Source: Rubrivivax albus
GTDB lineage: Bacteria > Pseudomonadota > Gammaproteobacteria > Burkholderiales > Burkholderiaceae_C
Reading direction: 5' to 3'
DNA length: 64,000 nucleotides
NCBI RefSeq assembly: GCF_004016515.1
Contig: NZ_SACT01000001.1
Span: 1,116,001 to 1,180,000 of the forward strand
Part shown: one piece after another, positions 7,628 through 20,377 of the stretch
How positions within the stretch are numbered: position 1 is the stretch's first letter
How the letters are laid out: each line of letters opens with the position of its first letter
Made by a program: the position numbers and the translations under genes
The notes under the pieces: model-generated
Told to the model about the DNA's origin: nothing
The model's input: only the letters and a program-made list of their open reading frames with translations
Databases searched by the model: none

Positions 7628-9090
7628 ATCGCGGTGCGCCGGCGGCGCGGCCAGCCGATCACACCCAGGCCGCCGGCCAGCATCGCCCAGGTACCGGGTT
7701 CCGGCACGGCGGTGACGCTGAACAGGCTGGTCGTGCCCGAGACCTCGTTGGCCACGGCCAGATACAGCACGCCGCCGGCGGTGAAGGTGGTCAGGCCCTC
7801 GGGCGACAGGTCACCCGCACCGACGATCATGTCGACGAAGCTGGCGTTGGCCGGGTCGGTGACGTCGTACACCGCAATGGCCGAGGTGGTGGTGCGCTCC
7901 AGACCGATGAAGGCCAGCGTGCGCCCACCGATGCTGCCCAATGCGACGCCCTCGGGCTCGACGCCCTTGTTGTCGCTGCGTCCGTCGTCGTACAGGCCGA
8001 GTTCGATGGCCTTGGCGTCGAGTTGGCTGCCGCTGTCGAAGACGATGTTGCCATCGGTGTCGCGGATCGAGAACGAGCGTGCGCCGAAGGCGTAGAGCTC
8101 ACCGGGCGCGGAGTCGGCGGTGGACACCGTCAGCCGCGCCAGCTCGCCCGTGGCGCCGAAGCTGCTGGCGCGCGCCTCGTCCTGCTCGTCGGCACGCGAG
8201 TCGCCCTCGTTGGCCATCACGATGAAGGTCTGGCCGCCCGCGCTGTAGCTGGCCATGCCGTCGGGCTGGTAGAAGCCGTAGGCGTCGACGTTGCGCAGCT
8301 CGACCTTGCCGTCGCGGTCGCTGGGGTCGATCTCGTTGCCGGCCAGGCGGAAGTCCTTGACGCCCAGGCCCGTCACCGTGGTGATGCGGTTGCTCGCCAG
8401 GTCCACCGTGGCCATGGCGTTGGCCTCCTGCAGCGCCACGTAGGCCTTGCTGCCGGTGGCGTCGAAGACGATGTACTCCGGCTCGAAGTCCATGGTCGTG
8501 CCGCCCTTGATGCCGTCGAAGGTGCGGATGTGGCTGCCGTTGAAGGTGATGCTGCCGGCGAAGCCGGCTCGCGCGACCTCGGTGCGGCTGGCCGTGTCGA
8601 TGATGCTGACGCTGCCGCGGGGGTCCACCAGTGCGGTGGTCTCGCCTTCGTTGGCCACCAGCAGGCGGCTGCCATCGGGCGAGAACGCCAGCATGTCGGG
8701 CAGAGCGCCCACGCCGACGCTGCCGGTGAAGCCGCGCGTGGCAGTGTCATAGAAGCGCACCGTGCCAGGGTCGGTCTTGGTCGCCGCGGCCACGGCCACG
8801 GCGGCCGTGCCGCCGAAGATAGCCACGCTGTTGGCTTCGCCGAAGGCAGCGGTGTCGATGTGCTGCAGCAGGCTGCCGCTACCGGCGTCCAGCACGTCCA
8901 CGCCCTTCAGGCCAACCACCCACAGGCTGTTGGTCAGCGCGTCGAAGCTGACGATCTCGGAGGTCTGCCCGGCCACGCCGGTGAGGGCGTGGTCGTAGGT
9001 CCAGACGCGGTCGAAGCTCAGCGGGGCAGCCTGGGACACGCCGGCGGCGAGCAGCGCGCTGGCGATGGCGGTGCGGGTGAAGCGGTTCAT
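7618..9090 (-). CDS. PEP-CTERM choice-of-anchor I beta-propeller protein
   Basis: A 490-residue exported protein. The signal peptide ([22 protein letters not shown]) is followed by a repeat-rich propeller region ([36 protein letters not shown]). The C terminus is a complete PEP-CTERM sorting signal: VPEPGTWAM, a short hydrophobic helix, then RRRR. In exosortase-containing bacteria such tails direct proteins to the outer surface. The choice-of-anchor I domain is sometimes annotated as alkaline-phosphatase-like, but I see no phosphatase metal site. The ATG at 9090 was chosen over the frame's upstream ATG (9195) because it begins the signal peptide. A PhoB box lies 51-68 bp upstream. No exosortase gene is in this window. 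Confidence 0.88.
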   Translation of the reverse strand: MNRFTRTAIASALLAAGVSQAAPLSFDRVWTYDHALTGVAGQTSEIVSFDALTNSLWVVGLKGVDVLDAGSGSLLQHIDTAAFGEANSVAIFGGTAAVAVAAATKTDPGTVRFYDTATRGFTGSVGVGALPDMLAFSPDGSRLLVANEGETTALVDPRGSVSIIDTASRTEVARAGFAGSITFNGSHIRTFDGIKGGTTMDFEPEYIVFDATGSKAYVALQEANAMATVDLASNRITTVTGLGVKDFRLAGNEIDPSDRDGKVELRNVDAYGFYQPDGMASYSAGGQTFIVMANEGDSRADEQDEARASSFGATGELARLTVSTADSAPGELYAFGARSFSIRDTDGNIVFDSGSQLDAKAIELGLYDDGRSDNKGVEPEGVALGSIGGRTLAFIGLERTTTSAIAVYDVTDPANASFVDMIVGAGDLSPEGLTTFTAGGVLYLAVANEVSGTTSLFSVTAVPEPGTWAMLAGGLGVIGWPRRRRTAIQG

Positions 9091-9140
9091 GGGCGTTGCG
9101 ATGTGGGGGGTGGACAACCCCGGCACAATGCCCACGCCGC

Positions 9141-9158
9141 GTGACGGTCGCGTGACAG
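9141..9158 (-). promoter_or_regulatory. Candidate PhoB (Pho) box upstream of the PEP-CTERM propeller gene
   Basis: Read on the minus strand the sequence is CTGTCACGCGACCGTCAC: two direct 7-mers, CTGTCAC and CCGTCAC, separated by 4 bp, as in the Pho box. A weak -10 (CATTGT, complement of 9125-9130) begins 10 bp after the second repeat, which is the spacing usual for PhoB-activated promoters that lack a -35. The gene starts at 9090. This predicts induction under phosphate limitation. Confidence 0.6.
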
Positions 9159-9199
9159 GCGGCGGGCCCAGGTGGCCCGCCGCCCCCGCGAACACGGGG

Positions 9200-9634
9200 T
9201 CAGGCGATGGTGAACTGCACGTCCACGTTGCCGCGGGTGGCGTTGGAGTAGGGGCAGACCTCGTGCGCGGTCTTCACCAGCGCCTCGAGTTCGGCGCGGT
9301 CCATGCCCGGCACGCTGACCGTCATCGCCACCGAGATGCAGAAGGCGCCGGCCTTGCCGCTCATCGGGCCGATGCCCACCTGCGAGGTGATGCTCACCTC
9401 GGCCGGCAACTTCTTGCCCATGCGGCCCGACACGGCCTTCATCGCGCCGATGAAGCAGGCGCTGTAGCCGGCGGCGAACAGCTGTTCGGGGTTGGTGCCC
9501 GGGCCGTCGTCACCGCCCAGGCCCTTGGGCGTGGACAGGGTGACGCTCAGGCGGCCGTCGTCGGTGGCGGCGGTGCCGGCGCGGCCGCCGGTGGCGGTGG
9601 CGGTGGCGGTGTAGAGGGTGGCGTCGAGGGCCAT
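9200..9634 (-). CDS. ohr: Organic hydroperoxide resistance protein Ohr
   Basis: A 144-residue thiol peroxidase of the OsmC/Ohr family that reduces organic and lipid hydroperoxides. The two redox cysteines are in place: C60 in GYSACFIGA and C127 in [13 protein letters not shown], the second motif being diagnostic of the Ohr subgroup. The N terminus ([14 protein letters not shown]) is also typical. It lies 17 bp downstream of the MarR-type regulator gene on the same strand, so ohrR and ohr form a two-gene operon with the operator in front of ohrR. Confidence 0.97.
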   Translation of the reverse strand: MALDATLYTATATATGGRAGTAATDDGRLSVTLSTPKGLGGDDGPGTNPEQLFAAGYSACFIGAMKAVSGRMGKKLPAEVSITSQVGIGPMSGKAGAFCISVAMTVSVPGMDRAELEALVKTAHEVCPYSNATRGNVDVQFTIA

Positions 9635-9651
9635 GGTGTGCTCCTTCTGGG

Positions 9652-10092
9652 TCAGGGGTGGGCGGAATGGATGCGGTCGCGCAGGGCGGCGATGCGGCGG
9701 GTGAGGTCGGCCAGTTCGTCCAGGCCGCAGCCGGCGCCGGTGGCCAACTGCTCGGGGATGTGCGCGGCCTGGGCGCGCAGTGCGCGGCCCTTGGGCGTGA
9801 GCTGCAGGCGCAGCCGGCGTTCGTCGGTCGTGTCGCGCAGGCGCTGCAGGTGGCCGGCGGCCTCCAGGCGCTTGAGCAACGGGGTGAGCGTGGCCGAGTC
9901 GAGCTTCAGCCGCTCACCGATCTGGCCGACGGCGAGGCCGTCCTGCTCCCACAGCACCAGCATCACCAGGTACTGCGGGTAGGTCAGGCCCAGCGGCGCG
10001 AGCAGAGGCTGGTAGGCGCGGGTCATCGCGTGCGAGGCGCTGTAGAGCGCGAAGCACAGCTGCTTGTCGAGGGCGAGCCAGTTGGTGGGCAT
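9652..10092 (-). CDS. ohrR: Organic peroxide sensor and repressor OhrR (MarR family)
   Basis: A 146-residue winged-helix repressor. The peroxide-sensing cysteine is C13 in [12 protein letters not shown], the OhrR signature. The recognition region is in [19 protein letters not shown] and the wing in [14 protein letters not shown]. The start ATG at 10092 is preferred to in-frame ATGs at 10098 and 10110 because OhrR proteins begin just before the LDxQLCFALY segment and because the palindromic operator then lies wholly upstream. On oxidation of the cysteine it releases DNA and lets ohr be expressed. Confidence 0.94.
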   Translation of the reverse strand: MPTNWLALDKQLCFALYSASHAMTRAYQPLLAPLGLTYPQYLVMLVLWEQDGLAVGQIGERLKLDSATLTPLLKRLEAAGHLQRLRDTTDERRLRLQLTPKGRALRAQAAHIPEQLATGAGCGLDELADLTRRIAALRDRIHSAHP

Positions 10093-10111
10093 GCCCATAT
10101 GATCGCACACG

Positions 10112-10133
10112 ATTGAATCGCATGCGATCTAAT
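10112..10133. promoter_or_regulatory. Palindromic operator, probably for OhrR
   Basis: A 22-bp near-perfect inverted repeat with the uninterrupted 12-bp palindrome ATCGCATGCGAT at its centre (10117-10128), flanked after two unmatched bases by ATT on the left and AAT on the right. It lies 20-41 bp upstream of the ohrR start, the expected place for an autoregulatory MarR-type site. A further ATCGC half-site occurs at 10102-10106. Confidence 0.7.
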
Positions 10134-10154
10134 GACGGCGAATGACCCGGCCGA

Positions 10155-12115
10155 TCAGGAGGTCATGTCCTCCAGCTGCGTCTGCAGTTCGAGCCAGCGT
10201 TCCTCGAGCATGGCCACTTCGGCCCCCACGTGGGCCAGGCGGCGACCCAGTTCGGCGAAGTCGCTGGCGGCCGGGTCGGCCAGCGCCGCCTCGACCTCGG
10301 CCTTCTCGGCGGCCAGCTTCTCCAGTCGGGCGTCGATCTGCTGCAGTTCCACGCGCAGCGGCCGTGTCTGCGCCTGCAGCGCGGCGCGGGCCTCGCGCCC
10401 GGCTTTCCCGGCGGCCTTTCGCGGCTCCTCCTTCGGCGCCGGCGCCGGCGCTGGGACGGGGGACGGCGGCGGCGCGCCTTCTGCGGCGATGCCCGGGCGC
10501 GGTGGGGGCGGCGGTTCGCCGCCGCGCGCGATGGCGCGCGAGACCTCCAGCAGCCAGCGCTGGTAGTCGTCCAGGTCGCCATCGAAGGGCAGCACGCCAC
10601 CGGCGGTGACGAGCCAGAACTCGTCGCAGACCTCGCGCAGCAGCGCGCGGTCGTGGCTGACCAGCATCACCGTGCCCTCGAACTCGTTGAGCGCGATCGA
10701 CAGCGCCTCGCGCGTGGCCAGGTCCAGGTGGTTGGTGGGTTCGTCCAGCAGCAGCAGGTTGGGGCGTTGCCAGACGATGGTGGCCAGCACCAGACGGGCA
10801 CGTTCGCCGCCGGAGAGCGTGCCCACGCGCTGGTGCACCATCTCGCCCTCGAAGCGAAACTGGCCGAGGAAGTTGCGCAGCTCCTGTTCGCGGGCCTGCG
10901 GGGACACCTCGCGGGCCAGCCGCACCATGCGCTGCAGTGGCGTGTCGTCGGCGCTGAGCAGGTCCATCTCCTGCTGCGCGAAGTAGCCGATGGCCAGACC
11001 CTTGCCCTCGACGATCTGCCCCCCCAGCGCCGGCAGCATATGGGCGATGGTCTTGACCAGGGTGGACTTGCCCTGGCCATTGGCGCCCAGGATGCCGACG
11101 CGCTGGCCAGCGAGCACGGTGCGCTCGACGTGACGCACGATCGTCATCTGCCCGTAGCCGCAGGACACCTGCTGCAACGACAGCATCGGGTTCGGCAGGT
11201 TGGCCGGTTCACGGAATTCGAAGTCGAACTCGCTCTCGGTGAGCACCGGCGCCAGCCTCTCCATGCGCGCCAGCGCCTTGACCCGGCTCTGCGCCTGCTT
11301 GGCCTTGGTGGCCTTGGCCTTGAAGCGGTCGATGAAGCGTTGCAGGTGCGCGATGCGCTCCTGCTGCTTGGCAAAGGCCTGCGCCGCCTGGCTCAGGCGC
11401 TCGGCGCGCATCTCCTCGAAGGCCGAGTAGTTGCCGCCGTAGCGGGTGAGGGTGGCGTTGTCCAGGTGCAGCGTGACGCGGGTGATGGCGTCCAGGAACT
11501 CGCGGTCGTGGCTGATGACGACCATCGTGCCGGCGTAGCGCTGCAGCCAGGCCTCCAGCCAGACCAGGGCGTCGAGGTCCAGGTGGTTGGTGGGTTCGTC
11601 CAGCAGCAGCAGGTCCGACGGGTTCATCAGCGCGCGCGCCAGCTGCAGCCGCATGCGCCAGCCGCCGGAGAAGCTGTTCACCGGCGCGTCCAGCTGGGCT
11701 GGCCGGAAGCCCAGGCCCAGCAGCAATGCCTGGGCGCGGGCACGGGCGTCGAAGGCGCCGGCATCGGCCAGCGCCAGATGGGCGTGGGCGATGGCCTCGC
11801 CGTCGTCCGCCGCCTCGGCCGCGGCCAGTTCTTCCTGCGCCGCCACCAGCGGCTGGTCGCCCTGGAGCACGAAGTCGGTGGCGGCGTCGGTGGTCTCCGG
11901 CATGTGCTGTGCCACCTCGCCGATGCGCCAGGTGGGCGGGATCTCGGCGTCGCCCGCGTCGGCGTGCAGGCGGCTGGCCAGCAGCGCGAACAGGCTGGAC
12001 TTGCCGGCGCCGTTGCGCCCGACCAGTCCCACCTTCTCGCCCGGGTTGAGCACGACGTTCGCGTCCTGCAGCACGACCTTGGTGCCGCGACGCAGCGTGA
12101 GGTTGCGCAGCGTGA

Positions 12116-12119
<4 letters not shown>
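10155..12119 (-). CDS. yheS: ABC-F family ATPase, YheS type
   Basis: A 654-residue soluble protein with two ABC ATPase domains and no membrane segments. Domain 1 has Walker A GRNGAGKSS (residues 34-42), signature FSGGWRMRL and Walker B LLLLDEPTNHLD. The linker between the domains contains KAKATKAKQAQSRVKAL, as in YheS. Domain 2 has GANGQGKST, LSGGERARLVL and LLLLDEPTNHLD. After a Pro/Ala-rich stretch there is a C-terminal coiled coil (LRVELQQIDARLEKLAAEK). ABC-F proteins act on the ribosome at the E site; YheS is thought to help with difficult nascent chains. The ATG overlaps the prmB stop by 4 bp, so it is translationally coupled. Confidence 0.93.
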
Positions 12120-15373
<3,254 letters not shown>

Positions 15374-15400
15374 GTCGGCTCCTCGCTCGGTGTTGAAGGG

Positions 15401-16219
15401 TCAGGGGCGCAGCAGGTCGTTGATGCTGGTCTTGCTGCGCGTTTGCGCGTCGACCTTTTTCACGATCACCGCGCAGTAGAGGTTGTACTTGCCGCCGGCC
15501 TTGGGCAGGCTGCCACTGACGACGACGCTGCCGGCGGGCACGCGGCCGTAGCTGACCTCGTCCTTCTCGCGGTCGTAGATCGGGGTGCTCTGGCCGATGT
15601 AGACGCCCATGCCGAGCACGGCGTTCTCCTCGACGATCACGCCCTCGACGACCTCGGAGCGCGCGCCGATGAAGCAGTTGTCCTCGATGATGGTCGGGTT
15701 GGCCTGCAGCGGCTCGAGCACGCCGCCGATGCCGACACCGCCGGAGAGGTGCACGCCCTTGCCGATCTGCGCGCAGGAGCCCACGGTGGCCCAGGTGTCG
15801 ACCATCGTGCCTTCGTCGACGTAGGCGCCGATGTTGACGTAGCTGGGCATCAGCACCACGCCCTTGGCCAGGTAGCTGCCGCGGCGGGCCACGGCCGGGG
15901 GCACCACGCGCACGCCGCTGTCGCGCATCGCGGCCTCGTCGGTGTGCGAGAACTTCGTCGGCACCTTGTCGAAGAAGGCCAGGTCGCCGGCGTGCATGGC
16001 GCGGTTGTCGTTGAGGCGGAAGCTCAGCAGCACGGCCTTCTTGACCCACTGGTTCACCGTCCACTGGCCCACGCCCTGGCGCTCGGCCACACGGATCCGG
16101 CCGGCATTGAGGTCGGCGATCACCTGCTCGACGGCCTCGCGGACCTCTGGGGCGTTGACGGCGGTGATCTCGGCGCGGTTGTCCCAGGCCAGGTCGATGA
16201 CGGATTGCAGCGGGTTCAT
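15401..16219 (-). CDS. dapD: 2,3,4,5-tetrahydropyridine-2,6-dicarboxylate N-succinyltransferase
   Basis: A 272-residue left-handed beta-helix acyltransferase that succinylates tetrahydrodipicolinate using succinyl-CoA. The hexapeptide-repeat region is clear ([20 protein letters not shown], then [20 protein letters not shown] and [19 protein letters not shown]). The N-terminal helical domain ends FDKVPTKF. The ATG at 16219 overlaps the dapC stop by 4 bp; an upstream in-frame ATG at 16267 would extend into dapC. It works between DapA/DapB and DapC. Confidence 0.97.
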   Translation of the reverse strand: MNPLQSVIDLAWDNRAEITAVNAPEVREAVEQVIADLNAGRIRVAERQGVGQWTVNQWVKKAVLLSFRLNDNRAMHAGDLAFFDKVPTKFSHTDEAAMRDSGVRVVPPAVARRGSYLAKGVVLMPSYVNIGAYVDEGTMVDTWATVGSCAQIGKGVHLSGGVGIGGVLEPLQANPTIIEDNCFIGARSEVVEGVIVEENAVLGMGVYIGQSTPIYDREKDEVSYGRVPAGSVVVSGSLPKAGGKYNLYCAVIVKKVDAQTRSKTSINDLLRP

Positions 16220-17424
16220 GCGTGTTCTCGGGTAAAGGCGACGATGCGATCGGCCGCTTCGAGGCATTCCTCGACGCCGGCGACGAGCGCCAGGCGGATG
16301 CGGCCGGCGCCCGGGTTGACACCATGGGCCTCGCGGGCCAGCAGGCTGCCGGGCAGGACCGTCACATTGTATTGAGCGAGCAGGCCGAGGGCGAAGGCGA
16401 CGTCGTCACCAGGTTCAACATGGCGCCGCGGCACACCGGCCCAGAGGTAGAAGCCGGCGTCGGGCAGGGCAACGTCCAGCACCTCGGCGAGTCTGGGTGT
16501 GACCTGTGCGAACTTCTGGCGATAGAGCGTGCGGTTGGCCTCCACGTGGGCCTCGTCGCCCCAGGCGGCGATGCTGGCCTGCTGCACCAGCGGGCTCATC
16601 GCACTGCCGTGGTAGGTGCGGTAGAGCAGGAAGGCCTTCATCCAGCGCACGTCACCGGCCACGAAGCCGGCACGCAGGCCGGGCACGTTGCTGCGCTTGG
16701 ACAGGCTGGTCAGGGCCACCAGGTTGCGGAAGTCGGTGCGGCCCAGCTTCACGGCCGCTTCCAGGCCGCCGAGCGGCGGTTCGTCGCCGAAGTAGATCTC
16801 GGAGTAGCACTCGTCGCTGGCGATGACGAAGCCGTGCTGGTCGGACAGGGCGAAGAGTTCTTCCCACTCCGACAGCGGCATCACCGCGCCGGTGGGGTTG
16901 CCAGGGGAGCAGACGTAGAGCAGCTGCGTGCGGGACCAGGTGGCGTCGTCGATCTGCCGCCAGTCGGCGGCGAAGTTGCGCGCCGGGTCGCTGTTGGCGA
17001 AGGCCGTCCGGGCGCCGGCCAGCAGGGCCGCGCCTTCGTAGATCTGATAGAACGGGTTCGGGCAGACCACGGTGGCCCCGGGCCGGGTGGGGTCCACCAC
17101 CACCTGCGCCAGCGCGAACAGCGCCTCGCGTGTGCCGTTGACCGGCAGCACCTGCGTGGCCGGGTCCACCGTCACGCCGTAACGCCGCTGCAGCCACCCG
17201 GCACAGGCCTGGCGCAGCGCCGGGCTGCCGGCGGTGGGCGGGTAGACCGACAGGCCGGCGGCGGCCTCGTCGATGGCCTGCATCACCAGCGGCGGCGCCG
17301 GGTGGCGCGGCTCGCCGATGCCCAGGTTGATGGGGCGCAGCGCCGGGTTGGGTGTCAGGCTCGCCGTGAGCTCGCGAAGGCGTTCGAAGGGGTAGGGGTG
17401 CAGCCGTTGCAGCAGCGGGTTCAT
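16216..17424 (-). CDS. dapC: Succinyldiaminopimelate transaminase
   Basis: A 402-residue fold-type I aminotransferase converting N-succinyl-2-amino-6-ketopimelate to N-succinyl-diaminopimelate with glutamate as donor. The PLP-binding lysine is K243 in [15 protein letters not shown] and the [16 protein letters not shown] segment are also present. The N terminus [19 protein letters not shown] is characteristic of betaproteobacterial DapC. ATG 17424 is chosen over 17535, which would run into the divergent AlkB-type gene. It is the first gene of the dapC-dapD-pilU-like-dapE-prmB-yheS unit and is only 17 bp from the divergent start at 17442. Confidence 0.95.
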   Translation of the reverse strand: MNPLLQRLHPYPFERLRELTASLTPNPALRPINLGIGEPRHPAPPLVMQAIDEAAAGLSVYPPTAGSPALRQACAGWLQRRYGVTVDPATQVLPVNGTREALFALAQVVVDPTRPGATVVCPNPFYQIYEGAALLAGARTAFANSDPARNFAADWRQIDDATWSRTQLLYVCSPGNPTGAVMPLSEWEELFALSDQHGFVIASDECYSEIYFGDEPPLGGLEAAVKLGRTDFRNLVALTSLSKRSNVPGLRAGFVAGDVRWMKAFLLYRTYHGSAMSPLVQQASIAAWGDEAHVEANRTLYRQKFAQVTPRLAEVLDVALPDAGFYLWAGVPRRHVEPGDDVAFALGLLAQYNVTVLPGSLLAREAHGVNPGAGRIRLALVAGVEECLEAADRIVAFTREHA

Positions 17425-17441
17425 CCGGCGATTATCCGGCC

Positions 17442-18485
17442 GTGGCCACCGCGCAGCTTCCCGCCGTCCGTCCCCGATTCTTCGCCTGCGCCTGGCTGTT
17501 GCCGCTGGCCGTCGGCAGCGCCGCCATGGCGTCACCCTGGGCCGCCTGGGGCGTCATGCTGGCGGTGCAGCTGGGGCTGGCGCTGGCCGAACGCCACCCC
17601 GGTTGGCAGCGCACCGGGAGTCCGGTGGCGGCCCCGTCGGCGGGGTTCCGCGCCGTGCTTCACGGGCATGTGCTGCTGCAGGCGGCGCTGCTGGCGCTGG
17701 GGGTGGTGCTGGCCCAGCGCGCCGAGTCGCCGTGGGCGGTGCTGGCCCTGGGCCTGGGCGTGGGCGGCGTCACCGGCAGCCAGGGCATCACCTTCGCGCA
17801 CGAGCTGGGGCACCGCCGCAGCCGCCTGGACCGGGTGCTGGCCTGGGCCCTGATGGCCAGCGTGCTGTACGCCCACTTCATGGTCGAACACTACCGGGGC
17901 CACCACCCGCGTGCCGCCACCGACGCCGACCCCGCGAGCGCCCGTGCCGGCGAGAGCCTGTGGCGCTTCCTGCCGCGCACACTGTCCGGCAGCCTGGCCA
18001 GTGCCTGGCGGCTGGAAGCGGCACGCCTGCGGCAGCACCGGCGCGGCTGGGGGGCGAGCCCGCTGCTCTGGGTCTCGGTGGCTCAGGTCGCTGGCCTGGC
18101 GGCACTGGGCACGGCCTTCGGATGGCCGGCGCTGCTGTTCTGGGCCGTTCAGGCGGCCTACGCGGTGTTCCTGCTCGAGGCGATCAACTACATCGAGCAC
18201 TACGGGCTGCGCCGCGCGCCGGGGGAGCGCTTCGGCGTGGGCCATGCCTGGAACGCCGACCACGCGCCGACAAACGCCATCATCGCCAACCTGCAGCGCC
18301 ACAGCGACCACCACCTGCACGCCTGGAAGCCCTATGAGACGCTGGCGCCGCTGCCCGGGCCGCAACTGCCCACCGGCTATGCCGGCTGCCTGTTCCTGGC
18401 GTCGGTGCCGCGGCTGTGGTTCCGTGTGATGCACCCGCGGTTGCGGGCGTTGGCGAGACTAGAGCAGCAGGCCGTCGTCCTGTAG
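17442..18485 (+). CDS. AlkB-type membrane-bound alkane/fatty-acid hydroxylase family protein
   Basis: A 347-residue integral membrane di-iron monooxygenase. All AlkB histidine boxes are present: HELGHR (residues 120-125), EHYRGHH (149-155), LQRHSDHH (284-291) and the AlkB-specific NYIEHYG (249-255). About six membrane helices surround them. Such enzymes put a terminal hydroxyl on alkanes or related hydrocarbons, using electrons from rubredoxin; neither rubredoxin nor rubredoxin reductase is nearby. It is somewhat shorter than classical AlkB (about 400 residues). The start is GTG. The 3' end overlaps zapA convergently by 27 bp. The substrate is unknown. Confidence 0.9.
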   Translation: MATAQLPAVRPRFFACAWLLPLAVGSAAMASPWAAWGVMLAVQLGLALAERHPGWQRTGSPVAAPSAGFRAVLHGHVLLQAALLALGVVLAQRAESPWAVLALGLGVGGVTGSQGITFAHELGHRRSRLDRVLAWALMASVLYAHFMVEHYRGHHPRAATDADPASARAGESLWRFLPRTLSGSLASAWRLEAARLRQHRRGWGASPLLWVSVAQVAGLAALGTAFGWPALLFWAVQAAYAVFLLEAINYIEHYGLRRAPGERFGVGHAWNADHAPTNAIIANLQRHSDHHLHAWKPYETLAPLPGPQLPTGYAGCLFLASVPRLWFRVMHPRLRALARLEQQAVVL

Positions 18486-18782
18486 CGCAGCGTCGAGCCG
18501 CGCGAGCAGGGCGTCGAGGTCGGGCCCGCCTGTGACTGGATCGTCGGGCACGGCCGCGGCAGGCGCTGCCGGAACGGCGGCCGGCTGTTCCGCCAGCCGG
18601 TAGGCGAGGTTCAGCGCCGCCAGCACCGCGATGCGCTCGCGCGCCTTCACGCGCCCGGCGTCGCGGATGCTGCTCATCTCCCGGTCCACCGTGCCCACGG
18701 CCTGCTGCAACAGGGTCTCGCCGCCTTCCGGGCAGGCCAGGATGTAGCTCTGGCCGAGGATGGTGACTTCCATCTGCTTCAT
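18459..18782 (-). CDS. zapA: Cell division protein ZapA
   Basis: A 107-residue FtsZ-ring-associated protein. The N-terminal beta-rich globular domain reads MKQMEVTILGQSYILACPEGGE, and the dimerising coiled coil follows (VGTVDREMSSIRDAGRVKARERIAVLAALNLAYRL is split across this region). The C-terminal third is Pro/Ala-rich, ending in a short Leu/Asp helix. ZapA bundles FtsZ filaments at mid-cell. Its ATG overlaps the stop of the upstream small coiled-coil gene by 4 bp. The 6S RNA gene often found downstream of zapA is not visible here. Confidence 0.93.
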   Translation of the reverse strand: MKQMEVTILGQSYILACPEGGETLLQQAVGTVDREMSSIRDAGRVKARERIAVLAALNLAYRLAEQPAAVPAAPAAAVPDDPVTGGPDLDALLARLDAALQDDGLLL

Positions 18783-18991
18783 CGCGGCGTCTCCTCGCCG
18801 GCGTCGGCGGGCAGGCGGGCCAGCAGGGCGTCGATGCGGCCGCGCGCGGCCGACAGGCGCGAGCGCAGGTTGTCGCGCTCCTGCGTCACCGTGCCGAGCT
18901 GCTGCTCCAGCAGTGCATTGGCGCGCTTGAGCTCGTCGTGGCGCAGCAGCAGGCGTTCGACGCGTTCGGCGATGTCTTCGAGCGTGGCCAT
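18779..18991 (-). CDS. Small coiled-coil protein preceding zapA (TIGR02449/ZapB-like)
   Basis: A 70-residue, almost entirely coiled-coil protein (LEDIAERVERLLLRHDELKR, then NALLEQQLGTVTQERDNLRS). It matches the small family that regularly precedes zapA in beta- and gammaproteobacteria and that has sometimes been called ZapB-like. The 4-bp overlap with zapA indicates coupled translation in equal amounts. A role in division with ZapA is inferred from context and shape; there is no catalytic motif. Confidence 0.85.
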   Translation of the reverse strand: MATLEDIAERVERLLLRHDELKRANALLEQQLGTVTQERDNLRSRLSAARGRIDALLARLPADAGEETPR

Positions 18992-19012
18992 CTCACCCTC
19001 CGGCTCGTCATT

Positions 19013-19648
19013 CTAGGCGGCGGTGCGCCGGCCGAGGTCGCAGTACGGGCGAACGGCACACACGTCGCACTGCGGCTTGCGCGCCTGGCAGACGTAGCGG
19101 CCGTGCAGGATCAGCCAGTGGTGGGCATCCACGCGGTAGCGCGCCGGCACGCGCCGCTCCAGCGCCTGCTCGACGGCGAGCACGTCCTTGCCTGGGGCCA
19201 GCCCGGTACGGTTGGCCACGCGAAAGATGTGGGTGTCGACGGCGATGGTGCAGTCGCCAAATGCCACGTTCAGCACCACGTTGGCGGTCTTGCGGCCCAC
19301 GCCCGGCAGCGCCTGCAGTGCCTCGCGCGAACGCGGCACCTGGCCACCGTGCTGCTCGACCAGGATGCGGCAGGTCTCGAGCAGGTTCTTGGCCTTGGTG
19401 CGGTACAGGCCGATGGTGCGGATGTGTTCGGTCACCGCGTCCAGGCCGAGGGCGAGCATCTGTTGCGGCGTGTTGGCGCGTGCGAACAGCGCGCGCGTGG
19501 CCTTGTTGACGCTGACGTCGGTGGCCTGGGCCGACAGCAGCACCGCGGCCAACAGTTCGAAGACGTTGGTATAGACCAGCTCGGTCTGCGGCTGCGGGTT
19601 GGCCGCGGCCAGGGTGGCGAAGAAGGGTTCGATGTCGGCAGACTTCAC
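19013..19648 (-). CDS. nth: Endonuclease III
   Basis: A 211-residue DNA glycosylase/AP lyase that removes oxidised pyrimidines. The helix-hairpin-helix with the catalytic lysine is [14 protein letters not shown], and the catalytic aspartate is in [14 protein letters not shown]. The C-terminal 4Fe-4S cluster ligands are C-x6-C-x2-C-x5-C in [17 protein letters not shown]. The ATG overlaps the stop of rnfB by 4 bp, an arrangement common in proteobacteria. Confidence 0.97.
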   Translation of the reverse strand: MKSADIEPFFATLAAANPQPQTELVYTNVFELLAAVLLSAQATDVSVNKATRALFARANTPQQMLALGLDAVTEHIRTIGLYRTKAKNLLETCRILVEQHGGQVPRSREALQALPGVGRKTANVVLNVAFGDCTIAVDTHIFRVANRTGLAPGKDVLAVEQALERRVPARYRVDAHHWLILHGRYVCQARKPQCDVCAVRPYCDLGRRTAA

Positions 19649-20349
19649 CCTGGGTCTCCGTGGGGGGGCTTCGGGTCGGCGGAGGCCTCTCGCCGCGCTC
19701 TGGCGCGCGCCAGCGCGGCCTCGATCACCGCGCGCTTGCGCTCGATCACGGCCGGGTCGGTGTGCTGAGTGTGGGCCGGCAGGTCGGCCAGCTTGGCGGC
19801 AGCCTTGGCGGCCAGGGCCTCGTCGTGCTCGCGCGCAGCGCGGTCCACGCGGAAGCGGTGGAAGGCATAGCGCTCGCGCGCTTCCTCGGCCTGCGCCAGG
19901 CTCCAGGCGGCCCAGCCAATGCGATCAGCGGTCACCGGCACCATCGCGATGCAATCCACCGGGCACACCGGCACGCACAGTTCGCAGCCCGTGCAGCGGG
20001 CGTCGATGACCGTGTGCATGCGCTTGGACGCACCGACGATGCAGTCCACCGGGCAGGCCTTGATGCACAGCGTGCAGCCGATGCACCAGGCCTCGTCGAT
20101 GACCGCCAGCGCGCGTGGGCCCTCGCTGCCGCGGCTGGGATCCAGCGGCTTCGCCGGCCGGCCCGTGATCGCGGCGAGCCGGGCCACGCCTTCGGCGCCG
20201 CCGGGCGGGCAGCGGTCGATGTCGGCCTCGCCGCTGGCCATGGCCTCGGCGTAGCCCCGGCAGTCGGGGTAGCCGCAGCGCGTGCACTGCGTCTGCGGCA
20301 GTGCCGCGTTCAGGCGGTCGGCGAGCGAGATGACGGCGGTGTCGTGCAC
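19645..20349 (-). CDS. rnfB: RnfB-type electron transport protein (orphan, coupled to nth)
   Basis: A 234-residue iron-sulfur protein. An N-terminal four-cysteine Fe-S domain has C22, C25, C30 and C47 ([10 protein letters not shown]...CPPGG). Two 4Fe-4S ferredoxin motifs follow ([15 protein letters not shown] and [15 protein letters not shown]). The C terminus is a charged helix. In Rnf/Rsx complexes RnfB carries electrons to the membrane; here the N-terminal membrane anchor is missing and no other rnf gene is present, as is common in Burkholderiales. GTG 20349 was chosen because homology begins there; the ATG of the longer frame (20601) lies inside phaZ. It may supply electrons to another acceptor; the link with Nth is only positional. 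Confidence 0.87.
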   Translation of the reverse strand: MHDTAVISLADRLNAALPQTQCTRCGYPDCRGYAEAMASGEADIDRCPPGGAEGVARLAAITGRPAKPLDPSRGSEGPRALAVIDEAWCIGCTLCIKACPVDCIVGASKRMHTVIDARCTGCELCVPVCPVDCIAMVPVTADRIGWAAWSLAQAEEARERYAFHRFRVDRAAREHDEALAAKAAAKLADLPAHTQHTDPAVIERKRAVIEAALARARARREASADPKPPHGDPG

Positions 20350-20377
20350 CGCCGGATTATCGGCCGCGGGGCCGGCT

